Part shown: piece after piece, positions 44,302 to 54,197 of the stretch
Layout: each line of letters opens with the position of its first letter
Numbering within the stretch: position 1 is the stretch's first letter
From: JAHDHW01 sp965277415
GTDB taxonomy: Bacteria > Bacteroidota > Bacteroidia > Chitinophagales > Saprospiraceae
Reading direction: 5' to 3'
DNA length: 64,000 nt
Assembly (NCBI GenBank): GCA_965277415.1
Contig: CBDICS010000070.1
Location: 1 to 64,000 of the forward strand
Made by a program: the position numbers and the translations under genes
Notes under the pieces: generated by a model
What the model was told of the DNA's origin: nothing
What the model saw: only the letters and a program-made list of their open reading frames with translations
Database searches by the model: none

Positions 44302-44940
44302 ATGGAAACGATCAAACTTTGTATCATAGATGATGACCCAATAATTAGAGAAAGTCTTGAAAACTATTTTGGGATAAATCCAGCAATTCAAATTCAATTG
44401 ATAGCTGATAGCGTAGAAGACTTTTTGGAAAAGGTAAATAACTCAATATCTTTAGATGTAAATTTGATACTGCTAGATATTGGTTTGCCAGGAATGTCTG
44501 GTATAGAAGGTATCCGACATATTCGTTTGAAAATTCCAGAAGCAGATATCATCATGCTTACTACCTTTGAAGAAGACGAGAATATTTTTAAAGCTTTATG
44601 TGCTGGTGCATGTTCGTATATATCTAAACGGACCTCCTTGTTAAAAATACAAGAAGCATTATTTATGGTTCATCGTGGAGGTTCTTATATGTCACCGTCT
44701 ATTGCAAGGAAGGTAGCCAAGCATTTTATGCCAAAAGTTCAACACAAGGAAGATGCGCTAACACCTAGGCAAAAACAAATCGTAGAAGGTTTAGTAGATG
44801 GATTGAGTTATAAACTTATTGCTGACAAACTAAGTATTTCCATTGATACGGTTAGAGATCACATCAAGCGAATATATAGAACTTTAGAAGTCAACTCAAA
44901 AGCAGAGGTAATTCGGAAATCATTGAATGGGGAGATCTAA
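44302..44940 (+). CDS. LuxR/NarL-family response regulator
   Basis: 212 residues from METIKLCIIDDDPII; a longer frame from 44176 covers the palindromes and is rejected. Receiver domain with IDDD, the phosphoacceptor aspartate in LLDIGLPGMSG and the conserved Lys in YISKRT; C-terminal LuxR helix-turn-helix (LTPRQKQIVEGLVDGLSYKLIA). Probable partner of the histidine kinase encoded 0.8 kb downstream on the same strand. Confidence 0.92.
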   Translation: METIKLCIIDDDPIIRESLENYFGINPAIQIQLIADSVEDFLEKVNNSISLDVNLILLDIGLPGMSGIEGIRHIRLKIPEADIIMLTTFEEDENIFKALCAGACSYISKRTSLLKIQEALFMVHRGGSYMSPSIARKVAKHFMPKVQHKEDALTPRQKQIVEGLVDGLSYKLIADKLSISIDTVRDHIKRIYRTLEVNSKAEVIRKSLNGEI

Positions 44941-45015
44941 TTCTGATGACTCCTTATACTAATGATCAAAAATATGATATAATAATTATTTTAATAACCC
45001 TAAAATAAAAATACC

Positions 45016-45738
45016 ATGGCAATCTATGAATCAACTTTCAGTGGATTAAAACTTTCAGAAACTGGAATTAACAATCTATCTTTATCAGCAGCCGATTTGA
45101 GAGGCTATTTTTCAGCCGATGATCTTCGCCCAATTTTATCTCAAGCCGGTTGTGTTGGTATTCGATTTTATAATGTAAAACGAATTAATGGGTCCGCTCA
45201 TTTAATCGCAGTAGCTGTTAATGCAGATGGCTTTGACCTTCGTCTTTCTGATGGTACTCTTAGTATCCACTTAAGCAGCCATGATGCCAAAACGCCTGTA
45301 CATAGTGGCACTACTGCTGTGGAAATCAGTAGAGAGCATGCTAGTATTTCAATTGGAGCCTTAAAAGTGGGAGGGCAATTAGAAGAGCCTTTTTCTTCTT
45401 TTTTTCTTAAAGAAACATTAGAAACTTTATTGGCTGATCCAATGTTTACTGGAGTTTGTTTTTACGCAACCTCATTAGAAGCCGTTCCTGCTGGACTTTT
45501 GCCAAATACTATTAACCCTACAGGAAAGCTAACGCATCTTGCAGTAACATCAGATTTAAATAATGAAGGGATTGTTGGAATAGATTCTACTTTAGCATTT
45601 AATAATGCATTTTGTGACCGGCCTTGTCCTGGACATTGTGTGAATTTTGATGCATCAGGAAATATTATGCTATCTGAGACACCTGTAAAAGTTGATGAAC
45701 ACGATTTTAATGGCCCTTATATTCCATCATGGGATTAA
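45016..45738 (+). CDS. Unknown 240-residue protein between response regulator and kinase
   Basis: Not recognised. It has no signal peptide or membrane segment. Recurrent features: SAADLRGYFSADDLRPIL early, then CVGIRFYNVKRI and later GVCFYATSLEAV, which look like an internal duplication of a hydrophobic strand plus FY; a Cys-rich patch CDRPCPGHCVNF near 210. Its stop overlaps the kinase start (TAATG), so it belongs to the signalling operon and may be a regulator or sensor accessory. Confidence 0.75.
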   Translation: MAIYESTFSGLKLSETGINNLSLSAADLRGYFSADDLRPILSQAGCVGIRFYNVKRINGSAHLIAVAVNADGFDLRLSDGTLSIHLSSHDAKTPVHSGTTAVEISREHASISIGALKVGGQLEEPFSSFFLKETLETLLADPMFTGVCFYATSLEAVPAGLLPNTINPTGKLTHLAVTSDLNNEGIVGIDSTLAFNNAFCDRPCPGHCVNFDASGNIMLSETPVKVDEHDFNGPYIPSWD

Positions 45739-48700
45739 TGCATATTTGTAGATTTTACCTTTTTACCTTAATATTGATTATTGGCTTGGATATCAAAGCA
45801 CAAGATATTCAATTGACTTTTCATCATTTGACAGAAGAGAAAGGGCTGACGAATGGCGATCAGTATAAGCTGTTCAAAGATTCAAGAGACTTAATATGGA
45901 TCGGCACAGATGATGGCTTACTTCGATTTGATGGGCATCAAATAAAGAAGTACCAACACGAACCAATGATTCCAACTTCATTATCTGAGCATTCCATAAC
46001 TAGTCAATGTTTTGAGGATGAATATGGGGATTTATGGTTTACCAGCGAGGGGGCAGTCAATTGTTATCGTAGAGATTCGGATGATTTTGTTTCTTATCAA
46101 CATTCGAATAATATTAAAACTTATCATGGCCTTTATCTTGACGATAATGGACAATTTTGGCTTCAGATAGGAATAGGGAAGGAGGGCGCGCTTTATTCTT
46201 TTGATATGCGGACAGGTGTTTTTACTCAAAGTATTCCTTTAGAAGGAAAACAATGCGAGGTTGTAAAAAATCAAGAAGGCGTCTTAGACCAGTTATTATC
46301 TACAGCTTTACCTAACAAACCGGGCTTGATTTGGACAAATATCAAAACTGGGGAAAAGAAGGTAGTAGAGTTCATATTTACAAGGACAGGAAGGAAGCGT
46401 AAATTTTCAAGTCCAACTAAAAAAGCTTTTGTAGATTCTGATAATATTGCCTGGATTGGAGTATATAATGGTTTGGGGAAATATCATTTAGGAAGTGATG
46501 AAGGCTTTATAGAAACAGAAAGATCCAAATCCGTAGATGCAGATATTGGATGGGTTTCAGATATTATTGAATATGATGATACTCGATTGTTTATTGCATC
46601 TAATAGCGGACTTTTAATTTTTAATAAACACACACATACATTTGAGCAGCAATTTCGGTTTGATTCGGATGAACCTTTTTCATTAGCTTTAAAAGATATA
46701 AATAATCTTTATCTCGATTCGGAGAAAAATATCTGGCTCTCTAGTTCACAACAAGAAATTGCTTTTGCTCATTTGCCTAAAAATAAGTTTTCAAAAATAA
46801 GTGCTACACTTGGCTCTTTTATTTCAAGTATTGCGGAAGACCATGATGGAAATATTTGGTGTAGTACTTTGGATGCGGGTACGTTTGTGTTTAATCAAAA
46901 TAAAGAATTATTATTTCAAACATCTACACTTAAAAACCCTACGAAAAAAAATGGATTTTCTGAATTGACGCCACTTTATTTTTTTATCAAAAATAATAAA
47001 AAACAATGGTGGGGAAATCTGGAGAATACTTACCTTTTATGGAATCCCTTATCTAAGGAATTTGAATTTGATTTAACTTACTTTTTAGGCGTAAGTAGCA
47101 TTACCTCCCAACAGATCAATTATAATTACGAACTTTCCAATGGTAAAAACCTTATAGCAAAAGGTTCTAATATTTATGAACTTTTGCTATCTAAAGAAAA
47201 AGTAGAAATTTCACCTTGGTACGATTTAGAATACTTGCAATTTCAAACCGTTAACATCATTTTCGAAGACCGAAATAAGTATGTCTATATTGGAGACAAG
47301 CAAGGCCGCTTAGTTATTTTAAAAAAGCAAAATGATCAGCTAATTAAAATCGCAGATATACATGACCTTGGTATCTGCTATGCTTTTCAGGAAGATTTGA
47401 AAAGAAATACAATCTGGTTGACGAGTTCTAAAGGACTTGGACAAATTGACCCAAGGTCTTTTGAATATCGTTTATTGGAACCTACTAAAGATCAATTTCC
47501 TAATGAGCCAATTTATAGTGTAGTCGTTGATCAACTTGGCCAACTTTGGTTGCCGGGAAATAATGGACTAATTCGCTATCATCCAGAAACAAAAGCTTTT
47601 CAAAGATTCGGAATTGCTGATGGTTTGTGTTCTCCAGTTTTTAATAAAAATACATGCATCAAAGTTTCTGGAACTGGAGAGATTTGGTTAGGAAGTAAAA
47701 ATGGAGTAAATGTATTTAAACCCGAAGCTATTCAATTGTTGGATTTAAAACCAGATGTTCAATTTTCTCAATTTTTAGTCAATGATGAACAATATGAAAT
47801 TGAAGGAAATTTGAACGAAAAAAAAGAATTAACTTTTGATTATAATCAAAATACTTTATCCTTTCAGTTTGTCGCTTTAGATTATAGTGATCCAAAATCT
47901 AATCAGTTTGTCTGCCAAATGGTAGGCTATGATAAAGCACCGGTAGATAATGGTACCAGAAATTTTATTCGTTATGGAAACTTACCTGCGGGTAATTATA
48001 CTTTTAAAGTATGGGGAACTAATTCTGATGGAATAAAGAGTGAAAAACCAAAAACCATTTCTATAAATATTATCCCTCCTTTCTACCAGACCTGGTGGTT
48101 TTACTTAATATGTACGATACTAATCAGTAGTATTATTTATGGTATTTTTCAATACAGATTAAAACAAGCATTAAAAGTAGAACGTCTAAGGGTGAAAATT
48201 TCAAGTGATTTACATGATGATGTTGGAGGTTTGTTATCAGGACTTGCTATGCAAACAGAAGTTTTGGAATTGACTGCGACTAAAGAGATAAAACCAAAAC
48301 TTCAAAGAATTGCTGAGTTAAGTCGTAGCGCTATGTCAAGAATGAGAGATACGGTATGGGCTATTGATGCCAGAAAAGATAAATTAGAAAACTTGCTGGA
48401 TCGTATGCGAGAGCATGCAGAGGAAACCCTTACACCAAGAAGCATTCATTGCGATATTGAACATTTTAATATTGATTTGGGTGCTAATATTCCTACAGAT
48501 ATTCGACAGAATTTGTACTTGATTTATAAAGAGGCGATCACCAATGTAGCTAAACATTCGAATGGAGATACGGTATTTGTCGCCATGAAAAGATCTAAAG
48601 GACAATTTGAAATGTGTATTCGGGATAATGGTAAAGTGGAAGAGAAAAATTATAAGCCTTCAGGAATGGGACAGTCAAATATGAAGATGCGGGCACATCG

Positions 48701-48773
48701 CATTGGTGCTTCATTACAAACTATCAAAGAAAATGGATATGAGATTAATTTAAAGATGAAGACATTTACATAG
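45738..48773 (+). CDS. Sensor histidine kinase with two-component-regulator propeller
   Basis: About 1011 residues from the ATG at 45738, which overlaps the upstream stop codon (TAATG); an ATG at 45729 is an alternative. Signal peptide; beta-propeller of Reg_prop repeats (DLIWIGTDDGLLRFDG, QLWLPGNNGLIRY); Y_Y_Y domain near 690-775; one transmembrane helix (WWFYLICTILISSIIYG); HisKA_3 with the phosphoacceptor in SSDLHDDVGG; HATPase_c ending KPSGMGQSNMKMRAH. It senses an external signal and probably phosphorylates the LuxR regulator at 44302. Confidence 0.93.
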   Translation: MHICRFYLFTLILIIGLDIKAQDIQLTFHHLTEEKGLTNGDQYKLFKDSRDLIWIGTDDGLLRFDGHQIKKYQHEPMIPTSLSEHSITSQCFEDEYGDLWFTSEGAVNCYRRDSDDFVSYQHSNNIKTYHGLYLDDNGQFWLQIGIGKEGALYSFDMRTGVFTQSIPLEGKQCEVVKNQEGVLDQLLSTALPNKPGLIWTNIKTGEKKVVEFIFTRTGRKRKFSSPTKKAFVDSDNIAWIGVYNGLGKYHLGSDEGFIETERSKSVDADIGWVSDIIEYDDTRLFIASNSGLLIFNKHTHTFEQQFRFDSDEPFSLALKDINNLYLDSEKNIWLSSSQQEIAFAHLPKNKFSKISATLGSFISSIAEDHDGNIWCSTLDAGTFVFNQNKELLFQTSTLKNPTKKNGFSELTPLYFFIKNNKKQWWGNLENTYLLWNPLSKEFEFDLTYFLGVSSITSQQINYNYELSNGKNLIAKGSNIYELLLSKEKVEISPWYDLEYLQFQTVNIIFEDRNKYVYIGDKQGRLVILKKQNDQLIKIADIHDLGICYAFQEDLKRNTIWLTSSKGLGQIDPRSFEYRLLEPTKDQFPNEPIYSVVVDQLGQLWLPGNNGLIRYHPETKAFQRFGIADGLCSPVFNKNTCIKVSGTGEIWLGSKNGVNVFKPEAIQLLDLKPDVQFSQFLVNDEQYEIEGNLNEKKELTFDYNQNTLSFQFVALDYSDPKSNQFVCQMVGYDKAPVDNGTRNFIRYGNLPAGNYTFKVWGTNSDGIKSEKPKTISINIIPPFYQTWWFYLICTILISSIIYGIFQYRLKQALKVERLRVKISSDLHDDVGGLLSGLAMQTEVLELTATKEIKPKLQRIAELSRSAMSRMRDTVWAIDARKDKLENLLDRMREHAEETLTPRSIHCDIEHFNIDLGANIPTDIRQNLYLIYKEAITNVAKHSNGDTVFVAMKRSKGQFEMCIRDNGKVEEKNYKPSGMGQSNMKMRAHRIGASLQTIKENGYEINLKMKTFT

Positions 48774-48799
48774 GATTACTTACAGGTTTTAATTCATAG

Positions 48800-49024
48800 C
48801 ATGGCGATTGCAAGAACGATGTTTTAGACTTGTGCTCTGGTGATTAGTCCTATGGACTGTGTGATCTGGTGATCGCTTCGCTTGTGAGGTGGTGATCAGT
48901 TCTTCGGACTAGGTGATTTGGTGGTCGCTTCGCTTGTGAGTGGCTACTTTGGGCAGGCTTCAAAAATTCTAATCATTTATTTTTGCTCAATTCATTTTTA
49001 ATAGATAAGCTTGCGATTGCCATG
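48800..49024. repeat. Intergenic element, GATCGCTTCGCTTGTGA family, long copy
   Basis: 225 bases with terminal inverted repeats CATGGCGATTGCAAG and CTTGCGATTGCCATG. It contains two tandem modules with GCTTCGCTTGTGAG, whereas the inverted copy at 34322-34489 has one. Near identity of the rest shows recent spread. No ORF. Confidence 0.8.
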
Positions 49025-49158
49025 TAATTCATAGTAATTGATTTCTTAATGTGAGAAAAAAAGTATAAATTCATAAGTTCTATTATGAATTTATTTTAAA
49101 ATAACTTCATAAAAATTAAATAGGCTTGAAAACAATTCACTCATTAAAAACAACTCAC

Positions 49159-50946
49159 ATGAAAAAAGTTATTTACAAGACAATTTCTTTATTGTTTGTC
49201 TTACTTGTATTAGGAAACCTAAACGAGTCTACTGCTCAAGACATAGTCAACCTGAAAATTACATCTCCAGGAAATGTTGATTGGGATATTGATGCTGTAA
49301 AAACCGCCAATGACCATGGGGTTCAAATTTTTGAAAACCTCTCTGGAGAAATAGCAAGAGCATTTGATGGTGTTACGGAACCTACAGATAATGATACCTG
49401 GACTGAATTTGGAGCTTATTGTTGTGACTCTATTGTAAATCCAAGTGAACTAGCTGGAAAGATTGCATATATTAGTCGTGGCGCTTGTAGTTTCAGTGAT
49501 AAAATTTGGAATGCAGAAAAAGCTGGTGCCATCGGTGTAATTGTTGCTAATCGAGCACCTATTGGCCTTGATGCTGGAACACATACTGCTGGTTTGGTTA
49601 ATATGGGAGGAACTGCTCCTGCTAGTGATTCTATTACTATTCCTGCAATATTCATTTCTTTTGAAGACCGATTAGAATTAGAACAAAGAATGGATGAAGG
49701 ACCCGTTATGGCTACTATGGAAGTTGCTGCGATGTATGATCCTTGTGGGCCAAGAGCTTATTCTACGCCATTAGATCAGGTGAGACCATTGGATATGCAA
49801 GTGGTCAGCTATACAAGAGAAGGAGATACACTTTTTAATGTTGAATTTTTGCTTTCGATCGTAGACCCTAGTGGACAAACTACCGTTTTTACAGAACTCA
49901 TTGATACTTTACTTCCTGGAAAAGATTTAATCACAGGTACAGTACATGACCCGATTATTGAATTTGAAGATGAATATACCCCTTCAGAAGTTGGAACATA
50001 TACTATGACCTATTCTGCTGCAACTGAAGATGGCGGCTATCCTATTGATGCTACTGTAGTATCTAAAACTTTTGAAGTGACAGATTATACTTTTGCATTG
50101 GATAACGGTGCTGTCATGGATGAAAATGGAATAGATATTAATTATGATATTTATAATCTGACCTTAGGAATAAATAATGTTGGTGCTTATTTCGTAATGG
50201 GACCTAATGGCGGTACGGCTACTTATGCTTCTTTTGCTTTGGCTAATCCAGGAGTATTAGATATTGGGAACGGATTTGAATTCGAAGTAAAAATATACAA
50301 TGCGGATGTAGATGGAGATGGTCTTCATGATGCCGAACTGGTAGAGGTTGTTGCTTCTACTACTTATGCATTAACCGGCGCTGAAGTACCAAATGTTCCT
50401 TTTGATGTTGATTTAGGAGGCCCTGTGACATTGGCACCAGATGGTTTATATTGTTTGATGATAGAGTCAGGTGGATTTCTTTTTAGTGATCAGTTACCAT
50501 TGTATTCTGCTGCAGGAGGAGAAGTATATCCAAGAAAAGCATCGGCTCTTGTCTTTGGTCCAGTTTTTCAATCATCGGGATATGAATATTGGAATTCAGG
50601 AAGTGATACTTACCCACATGGAGGGCGTCATCCGGTTATCAGATTGCATATGGAAGGATATACACCAATCGTTGGGCTTGATTTATTGCCAGAAGATCAG
50701 GTAAATATATTTCCTACTTTAAGTAAGGATGTTGTCAATGTTCAGTTTGATCTCAACCAAACAACTGATGAAGTCTTGCTATTGGTCACTTCTGCTAATG
50801 GTCGTAATATGTATGCTCAGAAGTATAATAATGTTTTAAACGAAACAGTAAGTCTAGGTGTTGATAAATATCCAGCAGGCACATACTTCCTTACTTTACA
50901 AACGAATAGAGGTGTAAGAACGAAGAAATTTGTGGTGGTGAAATAA
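49159..50946 (+). CDS. T9SS-secreted protein with PA (protease-associated) domain
   Basis: About 595 residues from MKKVIYKTISLLFVLLVLG (a TTG start 33 bases upstream is less likely). Signal peptide, then a PA domain at about 60-200 (IAYISRGACSFSDKIWNAEKAGAIGVIVAN), beta-rich middle, and a type A sorting domain (VNIFPTLSKDVVNVQF, PAGTYFLTLQT). PA domains bind proteins or peptides and usually accompany peptidases, but no protease domain is visible here. Confidence 0.88.
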   Translation: MKKVIYKTISLLFVLLVLGNLNESTAQDIVNLKITSPGNVDWDIDAVKTANDHGVQIFENLSGEIARAFDGVTEPTDNDTWTEFGAYCCDSIVNPSELAGKIAYISRGACSFSDKIWNAEKAGAIGVIVANRAPIGLDAGTHTAGLVNMGGTAPASDSITIPAIFISFEDRLELEQRMDEGPVMATMEVAAMYDPCGPRAYSTPLDQVRPLDMQVVSYTREGDTLFNVEFLLSIVDPSGQTTVFTELIDTLLPGKDLITGTVHDPIIEFEDEYTPSEVGTYTMTYSAATEDGGYPIDATVVSKTFEVTDYTFALDNGAVMDENGIDINYDIYNLTLGINNVGAYFVMGPNGGTATYASFALANPGVLDIGNGFEFEVKIYNADVDGDGLHDAELVEVVASTTYALTGAEVPNVPFDVDLGGPVTLAPDGLYCLMIESGGFLFSDQLPLYSAAGGEVYPRKASALVFGPVFQSSGYEYWNSGSDTYPHGGRHPVIRLHMEGYTPIVGLDLLPEDQVNIFPTLSKDVVNVQFDLNQTTDEVLLLVTSANGRNMYAQKYNNVLNETVSLGVDKYPAGTYFLTLQTNRGVRTKKFVVVK

Positions 50947-50952
50947 GAATAA

Positions 50953-51003
50953 TCAATGGACATTCGTCATAAGTGGTTTTCCAAAATGACGAGTGTCCAT
51001 TGA
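50953..51003. terminator. Bidirectional terminator between convergent genes
   Basis: TCAATGGACATTCGTCAT pairs with ATGACGAGTGTCCATTGA with one mismatch, around a 15-base loop. It lies between the PA-domain gene (plus) and the TonB receptor gene (minus). Confidence 0.75.
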
Positions 51004-51015
51004 CTTAGAATAAAA

Positions 51016-53256
51016 CTATTCAATAGAATACCGAATCCCAAAATACCCCATTGTGCCATTAATAGGTGCATAAATATGCGTGGCATCAAAAAATTCACTG
51101 AAAGGATTTTGCCAATTGATAATTGGGTCTTCCTGAGTATAATTGCTCAAATTCTCTCCTCCAACATAGACTTCAAAACGATCATTAACCTTATAGTTAA
51201 TATGTGCATTGATTAAAGCATAAGGAGAAGTAGACCCCTGATGCTGTTCATTATTGTGATATGGATTATCAATGATATGTGCAAAACGTGATTTACCTAC
51301 TATTTGAGAATTGATACTAAAATCCCATTTCTCTCCTGGAGGGGTATAATCAATTGCAATCAATCCTCGATGTTTAGCAACCAAAGGTTTAGATCGCGTT
51401 TCACCATCTTGATAAGTGATTTGAACATCATTAAATTTATAACCTAGTTTGATATCGAGGCCCTTGAAAAATTCATATGATAAAACACTAAGAAAACTAT
51501 TGGAATAAGATTTTCCTTTGAGATTATAAAACAATACTGCATTAATATCAGAATCCATGTCCATAATTACCTGATTATTGAAGCTTGTCCTAAACAAATC
51601 TGCTGAAAAACTTCCAGGGTGTTCACCGAGTTTAAATTTTTGAGTAAAGTTTAGACCTATATTCCAAGCATCTTCCATGTCTAAAACTTCAAGTACTTGT
51701 ACAGCCCTGCTACTCGCCAGCATACTGATATTTTCTGCAATAACATTTGCTGTTCTAAAGCCTCTTCCAGCAGTAGCCCGAACAATACTATTGTCAGAGA
51801 AATTATAACTTATATTTGCTCTTGGCGTGATCAACCAGCCAAACAGATTATGGTAGTCTGCACGTAAGCCAATGACGGCTCCAAAGTTTTCTTTTAGTTT
51901 ATTTTCTTCGCCTTCCGTTTCTTCCCCAATATGCTCATGATCAAAAGTATATTCCACAAAAATGCCAGGCACGCTTTCTGTTCTTCCAAAATCAGTATCG
52001 CTTAGTTTTTCCTGATAATCATCATAAAGATAACTAGCGCCTGTTGTCAATTTGTGATCAGGATTACTCAAATCTGTAGCATACATCCAATTTGCATAAA
52101 AGTTCTTTTGTATTCCTTGATGAAAGCGACTGCCATAGTATGAATCTAGTTGATGCCAAGAAGCATTGGTAATAAAACCTATACTTTTACTCTCGTCTTC
52201 GAACCCTAAATACCCCATTTTAGCAAAAAGTTCTACCCGATCATGATTCTGTCCAATTTGATAATAACCAATAGGACTTTCCCCTTCAGGAACAATTTGA
52301 CCAGCGTTATGCCGATCTGACAAAGCGTGTACATTAATCTGAGTTCTTAATACGTCTCCCCGATAAAACAATCGAAACATGCCATCGAGCATATCTTTTT
52401 GAGGAGTGTCATAAAAAGTATCATTATTTTTGTCCAAATTGTTCTTCATAGTACTTGCATGCAAAAGTAAACCAGCACTCAGTTTGTCTGAAAAATTATG
52501 ATTGAGGTGAATATTTGCTTCTCCTCGACCAAAGGTAGAACCATAGATATTGACAAAAAGAGATTTATCATTAAATGGTTTGACTAGTTCTGAATTGATC
52601 TGACCAGCAATAGCTTGATAGCCATTCTGAACAGATCCGGTTCCTTTAGAAATTTGAATGCTGTGCAACCAAGTACCTGGTAAATATTCAAGCGAGAAGG
52701 CGCTGCCCAAGCCAGACATAGCTGGGCGTTTTTCTACCATCATTTGTGTATATGCCCCCCGTAAACCTAGCATCATAATTTCCTTTGCTCCGGTAACGGC
52801 ATCACTATAGGAAACATCAACGGCTGCATTAGTTTGGAATGTTTCTGAAAGATTACAACAAGCAGCTTTTCGCAATTCTCCTGCACCTATGGTTTCTATA
52901 TTAAGTACTTCTATAGTAGATACATAATTATCGTACTTTTTGGCAGCAACTTCTACAGCCATTAATTCAGCAATACCACCTATCTCAAGTTCTAAATTGG
53001 TTTCTTCCGGAAAAACTTCAATAAAGACTGTATTGTAACCTACATAATCGATCTGTAATAAGGCCGTAGTGTCTTGCTGTGGTAATTCGAAATAGCCATC
53101 TGCATTAGCTATTGCTCCAGTTTGCGCTCCTTTCCATTTGACGGTTGCTCCATAGAGCAATTCTCCTGTATCATTTTTCACCGTTCCAGAGATCGTTTGA
53201 GCATATAATTGACTACCGAGTATCAGGCAGCACATTAGAATGAAATATTTTTTCAT
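51016..53256 (-). CDS. TonB-dependent receptor, probably for a transition metal or metal complex
   Basis: 746 residues: signal peptide (1-19), carboxypeptidase-regulatory-like domain (20-100), plug (about 120-235, with KAACCNLSETFQTNAAVD and VEKRPAMSGLGSAF), and beta-barrel. The vicinal cysteines in the plug are typical of a Bacteroidota receptor group often found near metal genes. Histidine-rich segments (DHEHIGEE, DNPYHNNEQHQGS) are in barrel loops. A Cys-rich small exported protein is encoded 108 bases upstream on the same strand, likely in one operon. Metal uptake is inferred. Confidence 0.85.
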   Translation of the reverse strand: MKKYFILMCCLILGSQLYAQTISGTVKNDTGELLYGATVKWKGAQTGAIANADGYFELPQQDTTALLQIDYVGYNTVFIEVFPEETNLELEIGGIAELMAVEVAAKKYDNYVSTIEVLNIETIGAGELRKAACCNLSETFQTNAAVDVSYSDAVTGAKEIMMLGLRGAYTQMMVEKRPAMSGLGSAFSLEYLPGTWLHSIQISKGTGSVQNGYQAIAGQINSELVKPFNDKSLFVNIYGSTFGRGEANIHLNHNFSDKLSAGLLLHASTMKNNLDKNNDTFYDTPQKDMLDGMFRLFYRGDVLRTQINVHALSDRHNAGQIVPEGESPIGYYQIGQNHDRVELFAKMGYLGFEDESKSIGFITNASWHQLDSYYGSRFHQGIQKNFYANWMYATDLSNPDHKLTTGASYLYDDYQEKLSDTDFGRTESVPGIFVEYTFDHEHIGEETEGEENKLKENFGAVIGLRADYHNLFGWLITPRANISYNFSDNSIVRATAGRGFRTANVIAENISMLASSRAVQVLEVLDMEDAWNIGLNFTQKFKLGEHPGSFSADLFRTSFNNQVIMDMDSDINAVLFYNLKGKSYSNSFLSVLSYEFFKGLDIKLGYKFNDVQITYQDGETRSKPLVAKHRGLIAIDYTPPGEKWDFSINSQIVGKSRFAHIIDNPYHNNEQHQGSTSPYALINAHINYKVNDRFEVYVGGENLSNYTQEDPIINWQNPFSEFFDATHIYAPINGTMGYFGIRYSIE

Positions 53257-53364
53257 TTTATTAAGACTTTAATAAAAACTAATTAATGGACTAGAGTGAA
53301 TACGATAATGTACAATGACATTTTACGTTTTCTAGTCATATTTCCTACTTGATAGGGATGTGTT

Positions 53365-53679
53365 TTATATAAGCCTTGGTGGTTGCCAAATAGTCGAATG
53401 GAAAAGAAGTCCGGCAAGGGATTGATAATTAGAAGAAATTAAATGATAAACTATTTGAACATCAGACTCTATTATTACAGGTTCCAATAATACTAATGAA
53501 ATACTCCCACAACAGATACAATCACAAGTTGAAGAACCACATGGTTCATCATTATTCTCTTTTTCTGCTTCCTTATGGCAAGTATCATTTGTAGAACAGC
53601 AGCCACTAGCGATTGCATTTTGTGGAAGTGCAAGCCCAAAAAAGAAAAAAAACAAGAGTATTTTATAAAAATAGTTCAC
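53365..53679 (-). CDS. Small Cys-rich exported protein
   Basis: 104 residues: signal peptide to about residue 25 (KILLFFFFFGLALPQNAIAS), then eight cysteines in SGCCSTNDTCH, PCGSSTCDCICCG, and a C-terminal WQPPR. The cysteine clusters suggest metal binding. It precedes the TonB receptor gene on the same strand. The start is GTG; a well-formed promoter ends 4 bases before it, so the message may be leaderless or the true start may be slightly downstream. Confidence 0.65.
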   Translation of the reverse strand: MNYFYKILLFFFFFGLALPQNAIASGCCSTNDTCHKEAEKENNDEPCGSSTCDCICCGSISLVLLEPVIIESDVQIVYHLISSNYQSLAGLLFHSTIWQPPRLI

Positions 53680-53683
53680 TTTA

Positions 53684-53714
53684 CAAAAATAATAGTATTT
53701 AAGACTTGTTACAA
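53684..53714 (-). promoter_or_regulatory. Promoter of the Cys-rich protein / TonB receptor operon
   Basis: On the minus strand TTG (53712-53714) and TATTTTTG (53684-53691) are separated by 20 bases, matching the Bacteroidota consensus TTG - about 20 - TAnnTTTG. It lies just before the GTG start. Confidence 0.5.
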
Positions 53715-54197
53715 CTTTTAATTGTTAATGATATTCAAATATGTCAAAAATCTTGCCTTTTTGGTGTTTTGGAGACGTCTAATGGCTTGTGAAGGGATGT
53801 TTTTACGGAAATACCTTGTCACAAAAACAAATAAAATACATATGTTACGTTTTAAATATGAGTTAAATTGTAGATGTATTCAAAACGACAGTACTACTTT
53901 TTTATATATTTTTATTTTTTTATAGTTTTTGACTTAGCAATGTAAATAAAATTCAATTTAATGCTCTTAGAATTAAAGGTATTCCACCTAAACAAATAAT
54001 TGGACTTTCAATTCCCCTTAAGAGCTTTATTGAGAGAGTAAAATTGGTTGTTCCTGAGTTCTCATTTATGAGGGCTCAGGCCAACTATTTTAAGACCTTT
54101 TCTAAATTGTTTCAATAAGCCATAGTGATTTTCTATTCTTGATTAATCTTTCTCCTCTTGTTTCTTTATCTTTCTGACCATAAAAATATTTTCAAAT
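53715..54197. other. Intergenic region before the YfcC-like transporter
   Basis: A 67-codon plus frame at 53722-53925 has no family likeness and is probably chance. The segment 53960-54118 contains words such as CTTAAGAGC and an interrupted frame resembling degraded coding sequence, but I cannot name a source. No strong hairpin. Confidence 0.35.

Noticed and set aside
53722..53925. 67-codon plus-strand frame
   Set aside because: Mixed composition without domain, and it overlaps the upstream part of the promoter region of the Cys-rich gene.
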